The notes: generated from the sequence alone by a model not told the origin. DNA of 64,000 bases from Arthrobacter sp. 135MFCol5.1 (GCF_000374865.1 NZ_KB895455.1:1-64000), one strand, 5' to 3'; counted from the first letter of the stretch, positions 26,753-35,967 are shown. Translations and numbers: made by a program.

Positions 26753-28222
26753 ATGGAAGGCATGAAACCCGCCCCCACAGCCCGCCCGGCAGCGACCGCC
26801 CGCCCGGCAGCCATCCTGGCGATCATCCTTGCCAGCTACTTCATGATCCTGCTGGACAACTCCGTCATCTTCACCGCCTTGCCCAGCCTGGAGGCGGACC
26901 TGCACCTCACAACGGGCCAGCTCTCCTGGATCCAGGACGCCTATGTCCTGGTCTTCGGCGGGTTGTTGCTGCTGGGCGCCCGGGCCGGCGACCTGCTCGG
27001 TCGGCGACGGGTCTTCGTCGTTGGGTTGGCGGTGTTCTCCATCGCGTCCCTGCTGATCGGCCTGGCCCCCTCCGCGGGGTGGGCCATCGCCGGCCGGGCC
27101 CTCCAAGGCATCGGCGCCGCCGTCGTCGCCCCCGCATCCCTGTCGCTGCTGACGGCCAGCTTCCCCGAAGGCCGCGAACGGACCCGCGCCGTGGCACTCT
27201 ACGGTGCCACGGCAGGGATCGGCGCCAGCCTGGGCCTGGTCATCGGCGGCGCCCTGGCGCACTGGATCTCCTGGCGGGCCGGGTTCTTCGTCAACGTCCC
27301 CCTCGGCGCCGCCATGATCCTCCTCGCCCCGAAGTTCCTGCCCGAAACCGGCCGCGCCACCGGACGATTCGACGTCGCCGGAGCCCTCACCGCCACGCTG
27401 GGCGCCGGTGCCCTGGTGTTCGGCATCATCAACGCGGCGGAAGCCGGCTGGGACTCGCCGCTGACCCTCTGGACAGTCAGCGCCGGCGTCGTTCTCCTCG
27501 TCGCGTTTGTACGAATCGAACGCAGGGCCGCCCAGCCCATCATGCCGCTGCGGCTCTTCGCCAGCCGCCGCCGTACCGGCGCCTACGTGGCCCGGTTCCT
27601 GTACCTCGGCGCGATGATCGGGTTCTTCTTCTTCACCACCCAGTTCATGCAGGAAGTGCTGGGCTTCGACCCGCTCCAGGCCGGCATCGGGTTCCTGCCC
27701 ATGACCGCCGTCAACTTCGCCGTGGCCATGGCCAATCCCCGGCTCGCACGGCGGCTGCCCGGCTCCGTCCTGCTCCTGGCCGGAATCCTGCTGACGCTGG
27801 CGGGGATGTTCTGGCTCAGCCTCGCCGGCACGGGGTCCTCCTACCTTTCCGGCGTGGCCCTGCCCATGGTCCTGATCGGCGCCGGCCAGGGCCTGGCATT
27901 CGCGCCGCTGACCTCGTTCGGCATCGTTGGAGCCCCTGCCGCCGATGCCGGGGCCGCCTCCGGCCTGCTGAACACCTTCCACCAGATCGGCACCTGCCTG
28001 GGGCTCGCCGTCGCGGTCGCCGCCGCCGCCACCGTCCCGCACGGCCCTGCCACCGCCCACCTGGCGGCGCAGGTCAGCGCCGCCCTCACCGCCGGCAGCG
28101 TCCTCCTGCTCCTGGCCCTGGGCACCGCCGCGGTTTTCATCCTCCCGGCAGACCTGGCGGCCCGCCGCACCAACAACCGGCCGACGGCGGCCCGCACCTC
28201 CCCGCTGGAGCCCGCCCGGTAG
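26753..28222 (+). CDS. MFS drug:H+ antiporter-2 family (14-TMS) transporter
   Basis: A 489-residue exporter. It shows the DHA2 hallmarks: motif C-like region ILASYFMILLDNSVIFTALPSLE in helix 1, WIQDAYVLVFGGLLLLGARAGDLLGRRR (motif A), GRALQGIGAAVVAPASLSLL, and around 14 hydrophobic segments. Start is ATG 26753 or 26762. Family members export lipophilic drugs and cations using the proton gradient. Divergent from the XRE regulator and first of a same-strand series with two aldo-keto reductases and an SDR. Confidence 0.92.
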   Translation: MEGMKPAPTARPAATARPAAILAIILASYFMILLDNSVIFTALPSLEADLHLTTGQLSWIQDAYVLVFGGLLLLGARAGDLLGRRRVFVVGLAVFSIASLLIGLAPSAGWAIAGRALQGIGAAVVAPASLSLLTASFPEGRERTRAVALYGATAGIGASLGLVIGGALAHWISWRAGFFVNVPLGAAMILLAPKFLPETGRATGRFDVAGALTATLGAGALVFGIINAAEAGWDSPLTLWTVSAGVVLLVAFVRIERRAAQPIMPLRLFASRRRTGAYVARFLYLGAMIGFFFFTTQFMQEVLGFDPLQAGIGFLPMTAVNFAVAMANPRLARRLPGSVLLLAGILLTLAGMFWLSLAGTGSSYLSGVALPMVLIGAGQGLAFAPLTSFGIVGAPAADAGAASGLLNTFHQIGTCLGLAVAVAAAATVPHGPATAHLAAQVSAALTAGSVLLLLALGTAAVFILPADLAARRTNNRPTAARTSPLEPAR

Positions 28223-28295
28223 CCACCCATCCGAAAAGGGGTACTGGCTGCCCCTCCCATAAACAGGCACACCCAAATACCGTGAAGGAATGGTT

Positions 28296-29177
28296 ATGGA
28301 ACTCAAGCTCAACAACGGCGTCACCATGCCCGCTCTCGGCCTCGGCGTCTTCCAAAGTCCCCCGGAAGAGACGACGGCGGCCGTCCAGACAGCGCTCGAG
28401 GTGGGCTACCGGCACATCGACACAGCCGCCGCCTACGGCAACGAGCGGGAAGTGGGTGAAGGCATCCGCCGCTCCGGCCTGGACCGTGGCGACGTGTTCA
28501 TCGAAACCAAGGTCTGGGTCAGCGACTACGGCTACGACGAGTCACTGCACGCGTGGGACAAAGCGGTGGGAAAGCTGGGCGTGGAGCAACTGGACCTGCT
28601 CATCCTGCACCAGCCCGCACCGGACCGGTTCGAGAAGACGGTGGCCGCGTACAAGGCGCTGGAAACCCTGCTGGCGGACGGGCGCGTGCGGGCCATCGGC
28701 GTCAGCAACTTCATGCCGCAACACCTGAAGCAACTGCTGGAGGCAACGGACGTGGTCCCGGCCGTCAACCAGATCGAACTGCACCCCTACTTTGCCCAGC
28801 GCAACGTCCAGGCCGCAGACGCAGAGCACGGCGTCCTCACCCAGGCGTGGTCGCCGATCGGCGGCATCACCTTCTACCCCGGCTGGGGCGAGAACCGGAA
28901 GAACGTCATGCGGGACCCGGCCATCGCCGCCGTCGCGAAGGCCCACGGCAAGACTCCCGCCCAGGTGATGCTGCGCTGGCACCTGCAGCAGGGCCGCTCC
29001 GCCATCCCCAAGTCCACCAACCCGGCCCGCATCGCCGAGAACTTCGACGTGTTCGGCTTCGAGCTGTCCGCGGCGGAACTGGCTGCCATTGATGCCCTGG
29101 ATACCGGTGTCCGCAGCGGCCCGGACCCGGACGTGGCCCGCCCCGAGCGGTTCGCCATGGTGATCCCCGAGGCCTAA
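28296..29177 (+). CDS. aldo/keto reductase (AKR5-like, 2,5-diketo-gluconate reductase type)
   Basis: A 293-residue NADPH-dependent reductase. Start ATG 28296 has GAAGGA six bases upstream. Catalytic tetrad residues are visible: Asp and Tyr in HIDTAAAYGNE, Lys in IETKVW, His in LLILHQPAP. The C-terminal coenzyme motif is IPKSTNPARIAEN. It should reduce small aldehydes or ketones. Placed between an exporter and a second AKR. Confidence 0.92.
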   Translation: MELKLNNGVTMPALGLGVFQSPPEETTAAVQTALEVGYRHIDTAAAYGNEREVGEGIRRSGLDRGDVFIETKVWVSDYGYDESLHAWDKAVGKLGVEQLDLLILHQPAPDRFEKTVAAYKALETLLADGRVRAIGVSNFMPQHLKQLLEATDVVPAVNQIELHPYFAQRNVQAADAEHGVLTQAWSPIGGITFYPGWGENRKNVMRDPAIAAVAKAHGKTPAQVMLRWHLQQGRSAIPKSTNPARIAENFDVFGFELSAAELAAIDALDTGVRSGPDPDVARPERFAMVIPEA

Positions 29178-29209
29178 GCAACCCCCAAGCCTGAGAGAGA
29201 AGGAACCAG

Positions 29210-30238
29210 ATGGAATACCGCCCGCTTGGCCGCACCGGCGTGCAGGTCAGCCCCCTGTGCCTCGGCGCGATGATGTTCGGCCCCTGGGGCAACAACGACA
29301 CCGACGACGCCACCCGCATCATCCACCGCGCCCTGGACGCCGGCATCAATTTTGTCGACACCGCAGACGTCTATTCGGGCGGCGTGTCGGAGGAAATCGT
29401 GGGCAAGGCCCTGGCAGGCCGCCGCGACGACGTCTTCCTGGCCACCAAGTTCTTCATGCCGATGGATGAGAAGGACGCCAACCGGCGCGGCGGCTCCCGC
29501 CGCTGGATCATGCGCGCCGTGGAGGACTCGCTCCGCCGGTTGAACACCGACTACATCGACCTCTACCAGGTGCACCGGCCCAGCCCGGACACCGATGTGG
29601 AGGAAACCCTGGGCGCCCTCACCGACCTGGTCCGCCAAGGCAAGGTGCGCTACCTCGGCTCGTCCTCCTACTCGGGTTCACAGATCGTGGAGGCGCAGTG
29701 GGCCTCCCGGGAACGCAACCTCGAACGGTTCGTCACCGAGCAGCCGCCCTACTCCATCCTGACCCGCGGGATCGAGGAGGACGTCCTGCCCACCGTGCAG
29801 CGGCACGGGATGGGCACCCTCACCTACAGCCCGCTCGCCGGCGGCTGGCTCTCCGGGCGGTGGCGGAAGGACTCCGCGTCCTCACCCACCTCCGCTGCCC
29901 GCCCCAGCGCCCGGTTCGACATGTCCCAGCCGGCCAACCAGCGCAAGCTGGACATCGTCGAAGAGCTGGCGCAGGTGGCCGAATGGGCGGGCGTCACACT
30001 GATTGAGCTGGCCATCGCGTTCGTCATCAACCACCCCGGCGTCACCTCCGCGATCGTGGGCCCGCGCACCATGGAACAGCTGGAGTCCTACCTCCCGGCC
30101 GCCGACGCGAAGCTGGCGCCGGAAGTGCTGGACCGCATCGACCAACTGGTGGCCCCGGGCGTGACCGTCAACCCGGACGACAACAGCTACGGCGCCCACG
30201 AACTGACAACACACGCACGACGGCGGCACGCGGCTTAA
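29210..30238 (+). CDS. aldo/keto reductase (YajO/Gfo-type AKR)
   Basis: A 342-residue aldo/keto reductase of a different subfamily from its upstream neighbour. Tetrad regions are FVDTADVYSGG (Asp, Tyr), LATKFFMP (Lys) and LYQVHRPSPDT (His). The coenzyme-binding end is SAIVGPRTMEQLESYL. It starts 32 bases after the first AKR gene with GAAGGA upstream, so the two are probably cotranscribed. Confidence 0.92.
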   Translation: MEYRPLGRTGVQVSPLCLGAMMFGPWGNNDTDDATRIIHRALDAGINFVDTADVYSGGVSEEIVGKALAGRRDDVFLATKFFMPMDEKDANRRGGSRRWIMRAVEDSLRRLNTDYIDLYQVHRPSPDTDVEETLGALTDLVRQGKVRYLGSSSYSGSQIVEAQWASRERNLERFVTEQPPYSILTRGIEEDVLPTVQRHGMGTLTYSPLAGGWLSGRWRKDSASSPTSAARPSARFDMSQPANQRKLDIVEELAQVAEWAGVTLIELAIAFVINHPGVTSAIVGPRTMEQLESYLPAADAKLAPEVLDRIDQLVAPGVTVNPDDNSYGAHELTTHARRRHAA

Positions 30239-30283
30239 CTGCCACTCCCCCAGCAAATTTCACACCCTATGGAAGGAAAACCC

Positions 30284-31114
30284 ATGGCAACGTGGCTCAT
30301 CACAGGCTGTTCCACCGGACTCGGCCGGGCACTGGCGGAAGCCGTGCTCGCGTCCGGGCACAACGCCGTCGTCACCGCACGCAAGGTGGAGACGCTACAG
30401 GACATCACCGCAGGCTTCCCGGACACCGCGCTGGCACTCCCCCTGGACGTCACGGACAAGGCGCAGATCAATGCCGCGGTCAGGCAGGCGGAGGAGAAGT
30501 TCGGCAACATCGACGTCCTGGTCAACAACGCCGGCTACGGCTACCGCGCCGCCGTGGAAGAAGCCGACGACGCCGACATCCGCCAACTGTTCGACACCAA
30601 CTTCTTCGGTGCGGTGGACATGATCAAGGCGGTGCTGCCGGGCATGCGCGCCACCAAGGGAGGGTCCATCCTCAACGTCTCCTCCATCGGCGCCCGGATC
30701 ACCCCGGCCGGCTCCGGCTATTACGCGGCCACCAAGGCGGCGCTGGAGGGCATGTCCGGATCGCTCCGCAACGAGCTCAAACCCCTGGGCATCAACGTCA
30801 CCGCCATAGAGCCCGGCGGCTTCCGCACCGACTTCGCGGGCCGCTCGCTGACCCAGTCGGCGACGCCCATCGGCGACTACGCCGAGACCGCCGGCAAGCG
30901 CCGCAAGGAAAGCGACACGAGCCACGGCAACCAGCCCGGCGATCCGGACAAGGCCGCCCGGGCGATCATCGCCGTCGTCGAATCCGCCACCCCGCCGGGC
31001 CTGCTGGTCCTGGGCACGGACGCCGTCGGTGCGTTCGGCATGGTGGCGGACGCACAGCGGGCCGAACTGGACCAGTGGCGGGAGCTGAGCACCAGCACAG
31101 ACATCACCGACTGA
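30284..31114 (+). CDS. short-chain dehydrogenase/reductase
   Basis: A 276-residue classical SDR. Start ATG 30284 has GGAAGGA six bases upstream. The cofactor motif TGCSTGLG is at residues 7-14, NNAG near residue 83, catalytic Ser in NVSSIG and Tyr-x3-Lys in GYYAATKAAL. The substrate is unknown. Last of the MFS-AKR-AKR-SDR series, convergent with the arsenic operon. Confidence 0.92.
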   Translation: MATWLITGCSTGLGRALAEAVLASGHNAVVTARKVETLQDITAGFPDTALALPLDVTDKAQINAAVRQAEEKFGNIDVLVNNAGYGYRAAVEEADDADIRQLFDTNFFGAVDMIKAVLPGMRATKGGSILNVSSIGARITPAGSGYYAATKAALEGMSGSLRNELKPLGINVTAIEPGGFRTDFAGRSLTQSATPIGDYAETAGKRRKESDTSHGNQPGDPDKAARAIIAVVESATPPGLLVLGTDAVGAFGMVADAQRAELDQWRELSTSTDITD

Positions 31115-31127
31115 GCCCATATGGCCG

Positions 31128-32489
31128 CTATACGCGCGCGGATTCGCCGCTGCGGCCGTGCTCGACGCCGGTGGCGAAGCCGATCGTCACCGGCACCGGG
31201 CTGCCACAGCACGCGTCCCCGGCGGCGTCGGCCGGGAGGCTGGTGGAGCAAACCCCGGTTTCCGGGAGCTCAAGTTCCACGGCGTCCGCTGCTTGGGTGT
31301 CCCCGGCCAGCGCCGCCGCAACGGACCGGACCTGCTCATAGCCGGTGGCCATGAGGAACGTGGGCGCCCGCCCGTACGATTTCATGCCGGCAAGGTAGAA
31401 GTCCTTTTCCGGCTGGGCGAGGATCCTGGCGCCGTGGGCGGGGACGGTGCCGCAGCTGTGGAAGTCCGGATCGATCAGCGGGCCCAGGGCCTTGGGTGCC
31501 TCCACCGCCGGGTCCAGGTCCAGCCGGAGTTCCGACAGGATGGACAGGTCCGGGCGGAACCCGGCGGCGGGAATCACCCGGTCCACCGTCACGCTGCGGC
31601 CGTCCGCGGCGTGCACGGTGAGCGTGTTGCCGCGGGTTTCGAGGGATGCCGTGTGGAAGCCCGTAAGGAGCTGGACGGCTCCGGTGTCGACGGCGGTGCG
31701 GAGCCGGGTGCCCAGCTGGCCGCGGGCAGGCAGCTCGTCGGCGTTCCCGCCGCCGTAGGCGCGCTCCGGAGAGGCGCCGCGGATGGCCCACAGGACCTCG
31801 GTTCCGGGGTTGGCGCGGGCCACGCGGGCGAGGTCAAGCACCATGTTCGCGGCGGAATGTCCGGCGCCGACCACCAGGGTGCGGCGCCCGGCGAACCCGC
31901 CGGCGGTGACGTCGGGCAGCGGCCCGGTGACCAGCCCGGCGGCACGGGCCTCCGGCTCGCCCAGGGCCGGCAACCCGGAGGATCCCAGCGGCGCGGTCGT
32001 GGTCCATGTCCCGGACGCGTCGATGACGGCGCGTGCAAGGAGCTCGGTGACCTCTCCGCCGTCGTGCCCTATCCGCAGCAGGAACGGCGCCTCATCCCGG
32101 CCCAGGCTGCGGCCCTTGTCCATGCCCTGCCGGGTCACGGCAAGAACGCGGGCGCCGGTCCTGATCCGGCCCTTCAGTTCCGGTGTGGCGGCCAGGGGTT
32201 CGAGGTAGTCGGAGACGATCTGGGAACCATAGGGCAGCGCGGTGGGCCGGGGCGCTTCCCAGCCGCTGCGTTCGAGCAGCCGCACCGAGGCCGGGTCCAG
32301 GTTGTATTTCCACGTGGAGAACAACCGGATGTGCCCCCATTTCCGGATGGCCGAACCCACGGCGGGGCCGGCTTCCAGGACAAGGGGTTCCAGCCCGCGT
32401 TCGAGCAGGTGGGCGGCCGCGGCGAGGCCCACGGGCCCGGCGCCGATCACGGCCACGGGCAGCGATTCAACGGATGCCACGCTGCCCAC
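31128..32489 (-). CDS. FAD-dependent oxidoreductase of the arsenic operon (ArsO-like)
   Basis: A 453-residue flavoprotein. The FAD motif VAVIGAGPVGLAAAAHL is near the N-terminus and a second Rossmann motif, LVVGAGHSAANMVLDLA, is central, as in flavin monooxygenases or thioredoxin-reductase-like proteins. It is the last gene of arsR-aqpS-arsC and starts three bases after arsC. ArsO-type flavoproteins occur in other arsenic operons with no settled reaction. The GTG start and the absence of a better one support the call. Confidence 0.85.
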   Translation of the reverse strand: MGSVASVESLPVAVIGAGPVGLAAAAHLLERGLEPLVLEAGPAVGSAIRKWGHIRLFSTWKYNLDPASVRLLERSGWEAPRPTALPYGSQIVSDYLEPLAATPELKGRIRTGARVLAVTRQGMDKGRSLGRDEAPFLLRIGHDGGEVTELLARAVIDASGTWTTTAPLGSSGLPALGEPEARAAGLVTGPLPDVTAGGFAGRRTLVVGAGHSAANMVLDLARVARANPGTEVLWAIRGASPERAYGGGNADELPARGQLGTRLRTAVDTGAVQLLTGFHTASLETRGNTLTVHAADGRSVTVDRVIPAAGFRPDLSILSELRLDLDPAVEAPKALGPLIDPDFHSCGTVPAHGARILAQPEKDFYLAGMKSYGRAPTFLMATGYEQVRSVAAALAGDTQAADAVELELPETGVCSTSLPADAAGDACCGSPVPVTIGFATGVEHGRSGESARV

Positions 32490-32492
32490 CGG

Positions 32493-32903
32493 TCAGCCCT
32501 GCGCCGGGGTCAGGGAAGCGATCAGCGCCTCCACGCGGGTCTTGATCTCGTCGCGGATGGGCCGTACCGAGTCCACGCCCTTGCCCGCCGGATCCTCCAG
32601 GACCCAGTCCTCGTAGCGCTTGCCCGGGAAGTAGGGGCATTCGTCGCCGCAGCCCATGGTGATTACCACGTCCGAGTCCTGCACCGCTTCCGTGGTGAGG
32701 ACCTTGGGGATCTCGGCTGACATGTCGATGCCCACCTCGGCCATGGCCTGGACGGCGGCCGGATTGACCTTCTCCGCAGGCTGGGACCCGGCGGAGCGGA
32801 CTTCGATGGCGCCCTGGGAGAGGGTGGTCAGGTACGCGGCGGCCATCTGGGAGCGACCGGCGTTGTGGACGCAGACGAACAGGACGGAGGGTTTGTGGCT
32901 CAT
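32493..32903 (-). CDS. arsC: arsenate reductase, low-molecular-weight phosphatase type
   Basis: A 136-residue enzyme reducing arsenate to arsenite. The P-loop CVHNAGRS (C-x5-R) is at residues 11-18 and the downstream MGCGDECPYFPG supplies further cysteines. Residues around the loop fit the thioredoxin- or mycothiol-coupled class. Starts overlapping the aqpS stop by four bases. Confidence 0.95.
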   Translation of the reverse strand: MSHKPSVLFVCVHNAGRSQMAAAYLTTLSQGAIEVRSAGSQPAEKVNPAAVQAMAEVGIDMSAEIPKVLTTEAVQDSDVVITMGCGDECPYFPGKRYEDWVLEDPAGKGVDSVRPIRDEIKTRVEALIASLTPAQG

Positions 32904-33604
32904 GAGAGCACCTTTCGGTCGGCCGCCGGAGCGGTGGAAACGGCAGGGAGGGAGGGGTAGAGGAAGCGGACCAGGACGAATCCGGCGGCGCCGCCGAGGA
33001 GCTGCACCAGGATGAAGGCAGGGGCCGACGACGGTGCGATGCCGGCAAAGGTGTCCGTGACGGTGCGGGCGATGGTCACCGCTGGGTTGGCGAAACTGGT
33101 GGAGCTGGTGAACCAGTACGCGGCGGTGATGTACCCGCCCACGGCGAACGCCACCCGGTCTGCCCGGCCTGAGCGGACCGTTCCGAAGATGACCAGCAGG
33201 AGGCCCACGGTGGCGATCACTTCCCCCAGCCAGAGCGGGGCGCCGGTGCGCTGGTGCGTGGACCAGGTGACGGCGTCCAGCCCGAACATGAGGTTTGCGG
33301 CCACCGTGCCGGCCAGCCCGCCCAGGACCTGCCCCGCAACCAGGCTGGCCACCGTGGCGGTGTCGATCATTCCCAGCGCCCGTTCCACCAGGGTCACCAC
33401 GGGATTGAACGACGCCGACACGGGCTGCAGTGCCACGATCAGCGCCACCAGCGCGGCACCCGTGGCGAGGCTGTTCTGCAAAAGCTGCAGGCCGACGTCG
33501 TCCGGGGACAGCCTGGAGGCCATCACTCCGGAGCCGACCACGGCCATGACCAGGAATGCCGTACCGATGAATTCCGCCGCAGCCCGGCGGAGCATGACGG
33601 TCAC
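32900..33604 (-). CDS. aqpS: MIP/aquaporin channel, probable arsenite channel
   Basis: A 234-residue membrane channel with the two half-helix motifs: FNPVVTL (NPV) in the first repeat and FANPAVTIAR (NPA) in the second. Six membrane helices fit. In Sinorhizobium the AqpS channel in an arsR-aqpS-arsC operon lets internally made arsenite flow out. No ArsB or Acr3 pump is present here, so AqpS would be the exit route. Confidence 0.88.
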   Translation of the reverse strand: MTVMLRRAAAEFIGTAFLVMAVVGSGVMASRLSPDDVGLQLLQNSLATGAALVALIVALQPVSASFNPVVTLVERALGMIDTATVASLVAGQVLGGLAGTVAANLMFGLDAVTWSTHQRTGAPLWLGEVIATVGLLLVIFGTVRSGRADRVAFAVGGYITAAYWFTSSTSFANPAVTIARTVTDTFAGIAPSSAPAFILVQLLGGAAGFVLVRFLYPSLPAVSTAPAADRKVLS

Positions 33605-33957
33605 GCGGCGTGCCCGCCGATCAGGGCTGCCAGGTTCTGCAGGGCCTCGGTGCGGGCCCGGTAGTAGACCCAGACACCGCGCTTTTCCCGGTCCAGCAGG
33701 CCTGCCTCGTGCAGGATCTTCAGGTGGTGGCTGATGGTGGGCTGGGAGAGGTCGAAGGCGTCGTTGAGGTCGCAGACGCAGGCCTCGCCGCCCTGGTGCG
33801 AGGCCACCATGGATATCAGCCGGAGCCGGACGGGATCCGCCAAGGCCTTCAGCAGCGGCGCGATCCCTTCGGCCTCGGACTCGGACAGCGGCTGGCGCGC
33901 CAGCGGGGCGCAGCAGGCTGCGGCCTGGACCGGGGTCAGCTCCAAAGACATAGACAT
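33601..33957 (-). CDS. arsR: ArsR-family arsenic-responsive repressor
   Basis: A 118-residue winged-helix repressor with two start choices (33957 and 33951). The ALADPVRLRLISMV and CVCDLNDAFDLSQPTISHHLKILHEAGL blocks are classical. Cys60 and Cys62 lie in the alpha3 ACVCD metal motif; a Cys-Cys pair (Cys15/16) near the N-terminus could add ligands. Starts lie within an inverted repeat that is probably its own operator. It overlaps aqpS by four bases. Confidence 0.94.
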   Translation of the reverse strand: MSMSLELTPVQAAACCAPLARQPLSESEAEGIAPLLKALADPVRLRLISMVASHQGGEACVCDLNDAFDLSQPTISHHLKILHEAGLLDREKRGVWVYYRARTEALQNLAALIGGHAA

Positions 33958-33987
33958 ACGTAAATATTTACACTCATCTATGTCTTT
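33944..33987. promoter_or_regulatory. nested inverted repeat at the arsR start, probable ArsR operator
   Basis: AAAGACATAGA at 33944-33954 pairs with TCTATGTCTTT at 33977-33987. Centred between them is GTAAATATTTAC (33960-33971), a perfect 12-bp palindrome. The left arm includes the arsR start codon. AT-rich dyads are typical of ArsR-family sites, and occupancy would block both transcription and entry to the start. Confidence 0.65.
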
Positions 33988-34098
33988 GGCAATCGCCGCA
34001 ATAATCCCGCAGGTCCGGGCCGTCCCCTTGCAGCCCGCGGCGGCTGGGCAAATAGGATGGCCCCTAGAGCTAGCCGGCCGCAGATGAAGGGCGCCCCC

Positions 34099-34872
34099 AT
34101 GATCGAGATCCTCAACCCCGCCGAAGTGGGCCGCGCACGCGTCACCGGTGCCCTGGTGGCTGACATCCTGCAGGCCATGAAAAGCCGCGCCACGGTGGGC
34201 ACCAACCTGCTGGACATCGACCAGTGGACCAAGGAGATGATCGCCGCGGCCGGAGCCGAATCCTGCTACGTGGACTATGCGCCGTCCTTCGGGCGCGGCC
34301 CGTTCGGCCACTACATCTGCACCGGGGTCAACGACGCCGTGCTGCACGGGCTGCCCCACGACTACGCCCTGGCCGACGGCGACCTGCTGACCCTTGACCT
34401 CGCCGTCGTCAAGGACGGGGTGGCAGCGGACGCCGCCATCAGCTTCGTGGTGGGCGAATCACGGCCGGCGGAGAGCGTGGCGATGATCGAGGCGACCGAG
34501 AGGGCGCTTGCCGCCGGCATCGCCGCCGCGGGTCCGAGCGCCAAGATCGGCGACATCTCCTACGCGATCGGCCGCGTCCTCACCGATGCCGGGTACCCCA
34601 TCAACACCCAGTTCGGCGGCCACGGCATCGGCTCCACCATGCACCAGGACCCGCATGTGCCCAACATGGGCCGGCCCGGCCGCGGTTTCAAGCTGCGGCC
34701 CGGGCTGTTGCTGGCGCTGGAGCCATGGATCATGGCGGATACGGCGGAACTGGTCACGGACGACGACGGGTGGACCCTCCGCAGCGCCACCGGCTGCCGG
34801 ACGGCCCACACGGAGCACACCATTGCCATTACCGACGACGGCGCCGAGATCCTGACCCTGCCCTCGCGGTAG
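34099..34872 (+). CDS. map: type I methionine aminopeptidase
   Basis: A 257-residue cytosolic enzyme removing the initiator Met. Start ATG 34099 has GAAGGG six bases upstream; ATG 34084 is also in frame. Metal ligands are spread over the second half: the two Asp in LTLDLAVVKDG..ADAAISF, His in GGHGIGSTMH, Glu in LALEPWI and Glu in HTEHT. The chain matches normal length. Actinobacteria often carry two map genes; this copy is not beside infA or secY. Confidence 0.93.
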   Translation: MIEILNPAEVGRARVTGALVADILQAMKSRATVGTNLLDIDQWTKEMIAAAGAESCYVDYAPSFGRGPFGHYICTGVNDAVLHGLPHDYALADGDLLTLDLAVVKDGVAADAAISFVVGESRPAESVAMIEATERALAAGIAAAGPSAKIGDISYAIGRVLTDAGYPINTQFGGHGIGSTMHQDPHVPNMGRPGRGFKLRPGLLLALEPWIMADTAELVTDDDGWTLRSATGCRTAHTEHTIAITDDGAEILTLPSR

Positions 34873-34912
34873 GAGCTATCCGGTCCCGGCCACGGTGCTG
34901 CGGCGTTCCAGG
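34872..34912. repeat. left copy of 41-bp direct repeat flanking the lipase gene
   Basis: Forty of 41 bases equal 35927-35967. The right copy is the 3' end of the GNAT gene (encoding LERRSTVAGTE and stop); this left copy lies right after map and is out of any gene, so it is a duplicated fragment of the GNAT end. Confidence 0.9.
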
Positions 34913-34932
34913 GTCCCTGTCCCCGGGAGGGG

Positions 34933-35832
34933 TCAGCCCTTCACCAGCTGGGAAGGCTTGATCGAACTGACCATGGCCGGGTAGTAGCCCTGGGAATATC
35001 CGTCGGCGGTGGGGTGGAAGTTGAACTGCGTGTACTGGCCCAGGTTGAACCAGGAGGCGGAGGAACCGATTTCGTGGCCGTTGAATTTGGGGGCGACGTC
35101 CACGAACTGGGCGCCGGCGTTCCGTGCCTTGGCCGCGAGGGCGGCGTTGAGCTGGTCCGTGCCCTTGTCGAACACTGCTGCGGCCGCTGCTGACATGACA
35201 CCGCCGCCGGCGATGACTGTGGTGGATTCTCCGGCCGTCGCAAAGAGCCGGGGGTAGCCGAGCCAGGCGATCTTGGCATTGGCCGCGTACCCGCGGATTG
35301 TTCCGACCGTCCCGGCGACGTCGACCCCGTTTGCAAGCTGGACTCCATAGGCTGTGGCCGCCTGGCACCCGGTGGCCTGTGGCGATGTGTCTGCAGCACA
35401 CGCTGCGATGATCTGGCCGAAGTTGACGTCGTTGCCGCCGGCGGTAAGGGTAACGAGTCCTGTGGTGCTGTTGAGCGCACCATCAAGGGACGCCTTTGCC
35501 GCCTGCTGGGCAATAGTGGGGATACCTGAAGTTGTTGCTCCGACAGTCGCGCCTGCACACGCATAGTCGCCGGTGAGGGCCACCGATTGCAGCTGGTCCA
35601 GCAGCGCCACGTCGTCAGGGCCGCCGTGCAAGCAGGCCGGGCTGCCGAACGCCGGATTCACGGCGGCAGTTGGCGCCAGCGAGCCCCAGCCGGCCGAGAA
35701 GGAGTCCCCGAGATTGACGTACTTGACGGGGTCCTGGGCGGCGAAAGCCGGCGTGGATGCCCCTGAGAGGATAACGGCGGTGACGGCGGCGAAAGCGGCC
35801 GCACTGCGGCGGCAGGCTGAGGGAAACTGCAT
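34933..35832 (-). CDS. secreted SGNH-family lipase/esterase
   Basis: A 299-residue protein with a signal peptide (residues 1-31, cleavage near AFA-AQ). Catalytic blocks are VNLGDSFSAGWG (block I, Ser), GGND (block III) and the C-terminal FHPTADG (block V, Asp-His region FN-FHP). Several cysteines suggest disulfides, as in actinobacterial SGNH esterases. It lies between map and the GNAT gene and is bracketed by a 41-bp direct repeat made from the GNAT 3' end. Confidence 0.9.
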   Translation of the reverse strand: MQFPSACRRSAAAFAAVTAVILSGASTPAFAAQDPVKYVNLGDSFSAGWGSLAPTAAVNPAFGSPACLHGGPDDVALLDQLQSVALTGDYACAGATVGATTSGIPTIAQQAAKASLDGALNSTTGLVTLTAGGNDVNFGQIIAACAADTSPQATGCQAATAYGVQLANGVDVAGTVGTIRGYAANAKIAWLGYPRLFATAGESTTVIAGGGVMSAAAAAVFDKGTDQLNAALAAKARNAGAQFVDVAPKFNGHEIGSSASWFNLGQYTQFNFHPTADGYSQGYYPAMVSSIKPSQLVKG

Positions 35833-35926
35833 GATGGGCTCCGTACTGTCCTCGGGTAAACGTGTCCCCTGACGCTAGGGTGCGCGCCGGACACCCAAAC
35901 AGGGCCCTTGGACCCTAGGCAAAGCC

Positions 35927-35967
35927 GGAGCTATTCGGTCCCGGCCACGGTGCTGCGGCGTTCCAGG
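35927..35967. repeat. right copy of 41-bp direct repeat (GNAT gene 3' end)
   Basis: Overlaps codons for the last residues of the GNAT protein and its stop. The single difference from 34872-34912 is at the ninth base (T here, C there). Confidence 0.9.

Noticed and set aside
25754..28222. 822-residue plus-strand frame including the MFS transporter
   Set aside because: The first 333 residues are antisense to the XRE gene; the transporter starts at about 26753.
25778..28327. 849-residue open frame on the minus strand
   Set aside because: Only the last 293 residues (from 26659) look like a protein (XRE regulator); the rest is antisense to the MFS gene and has no domains.
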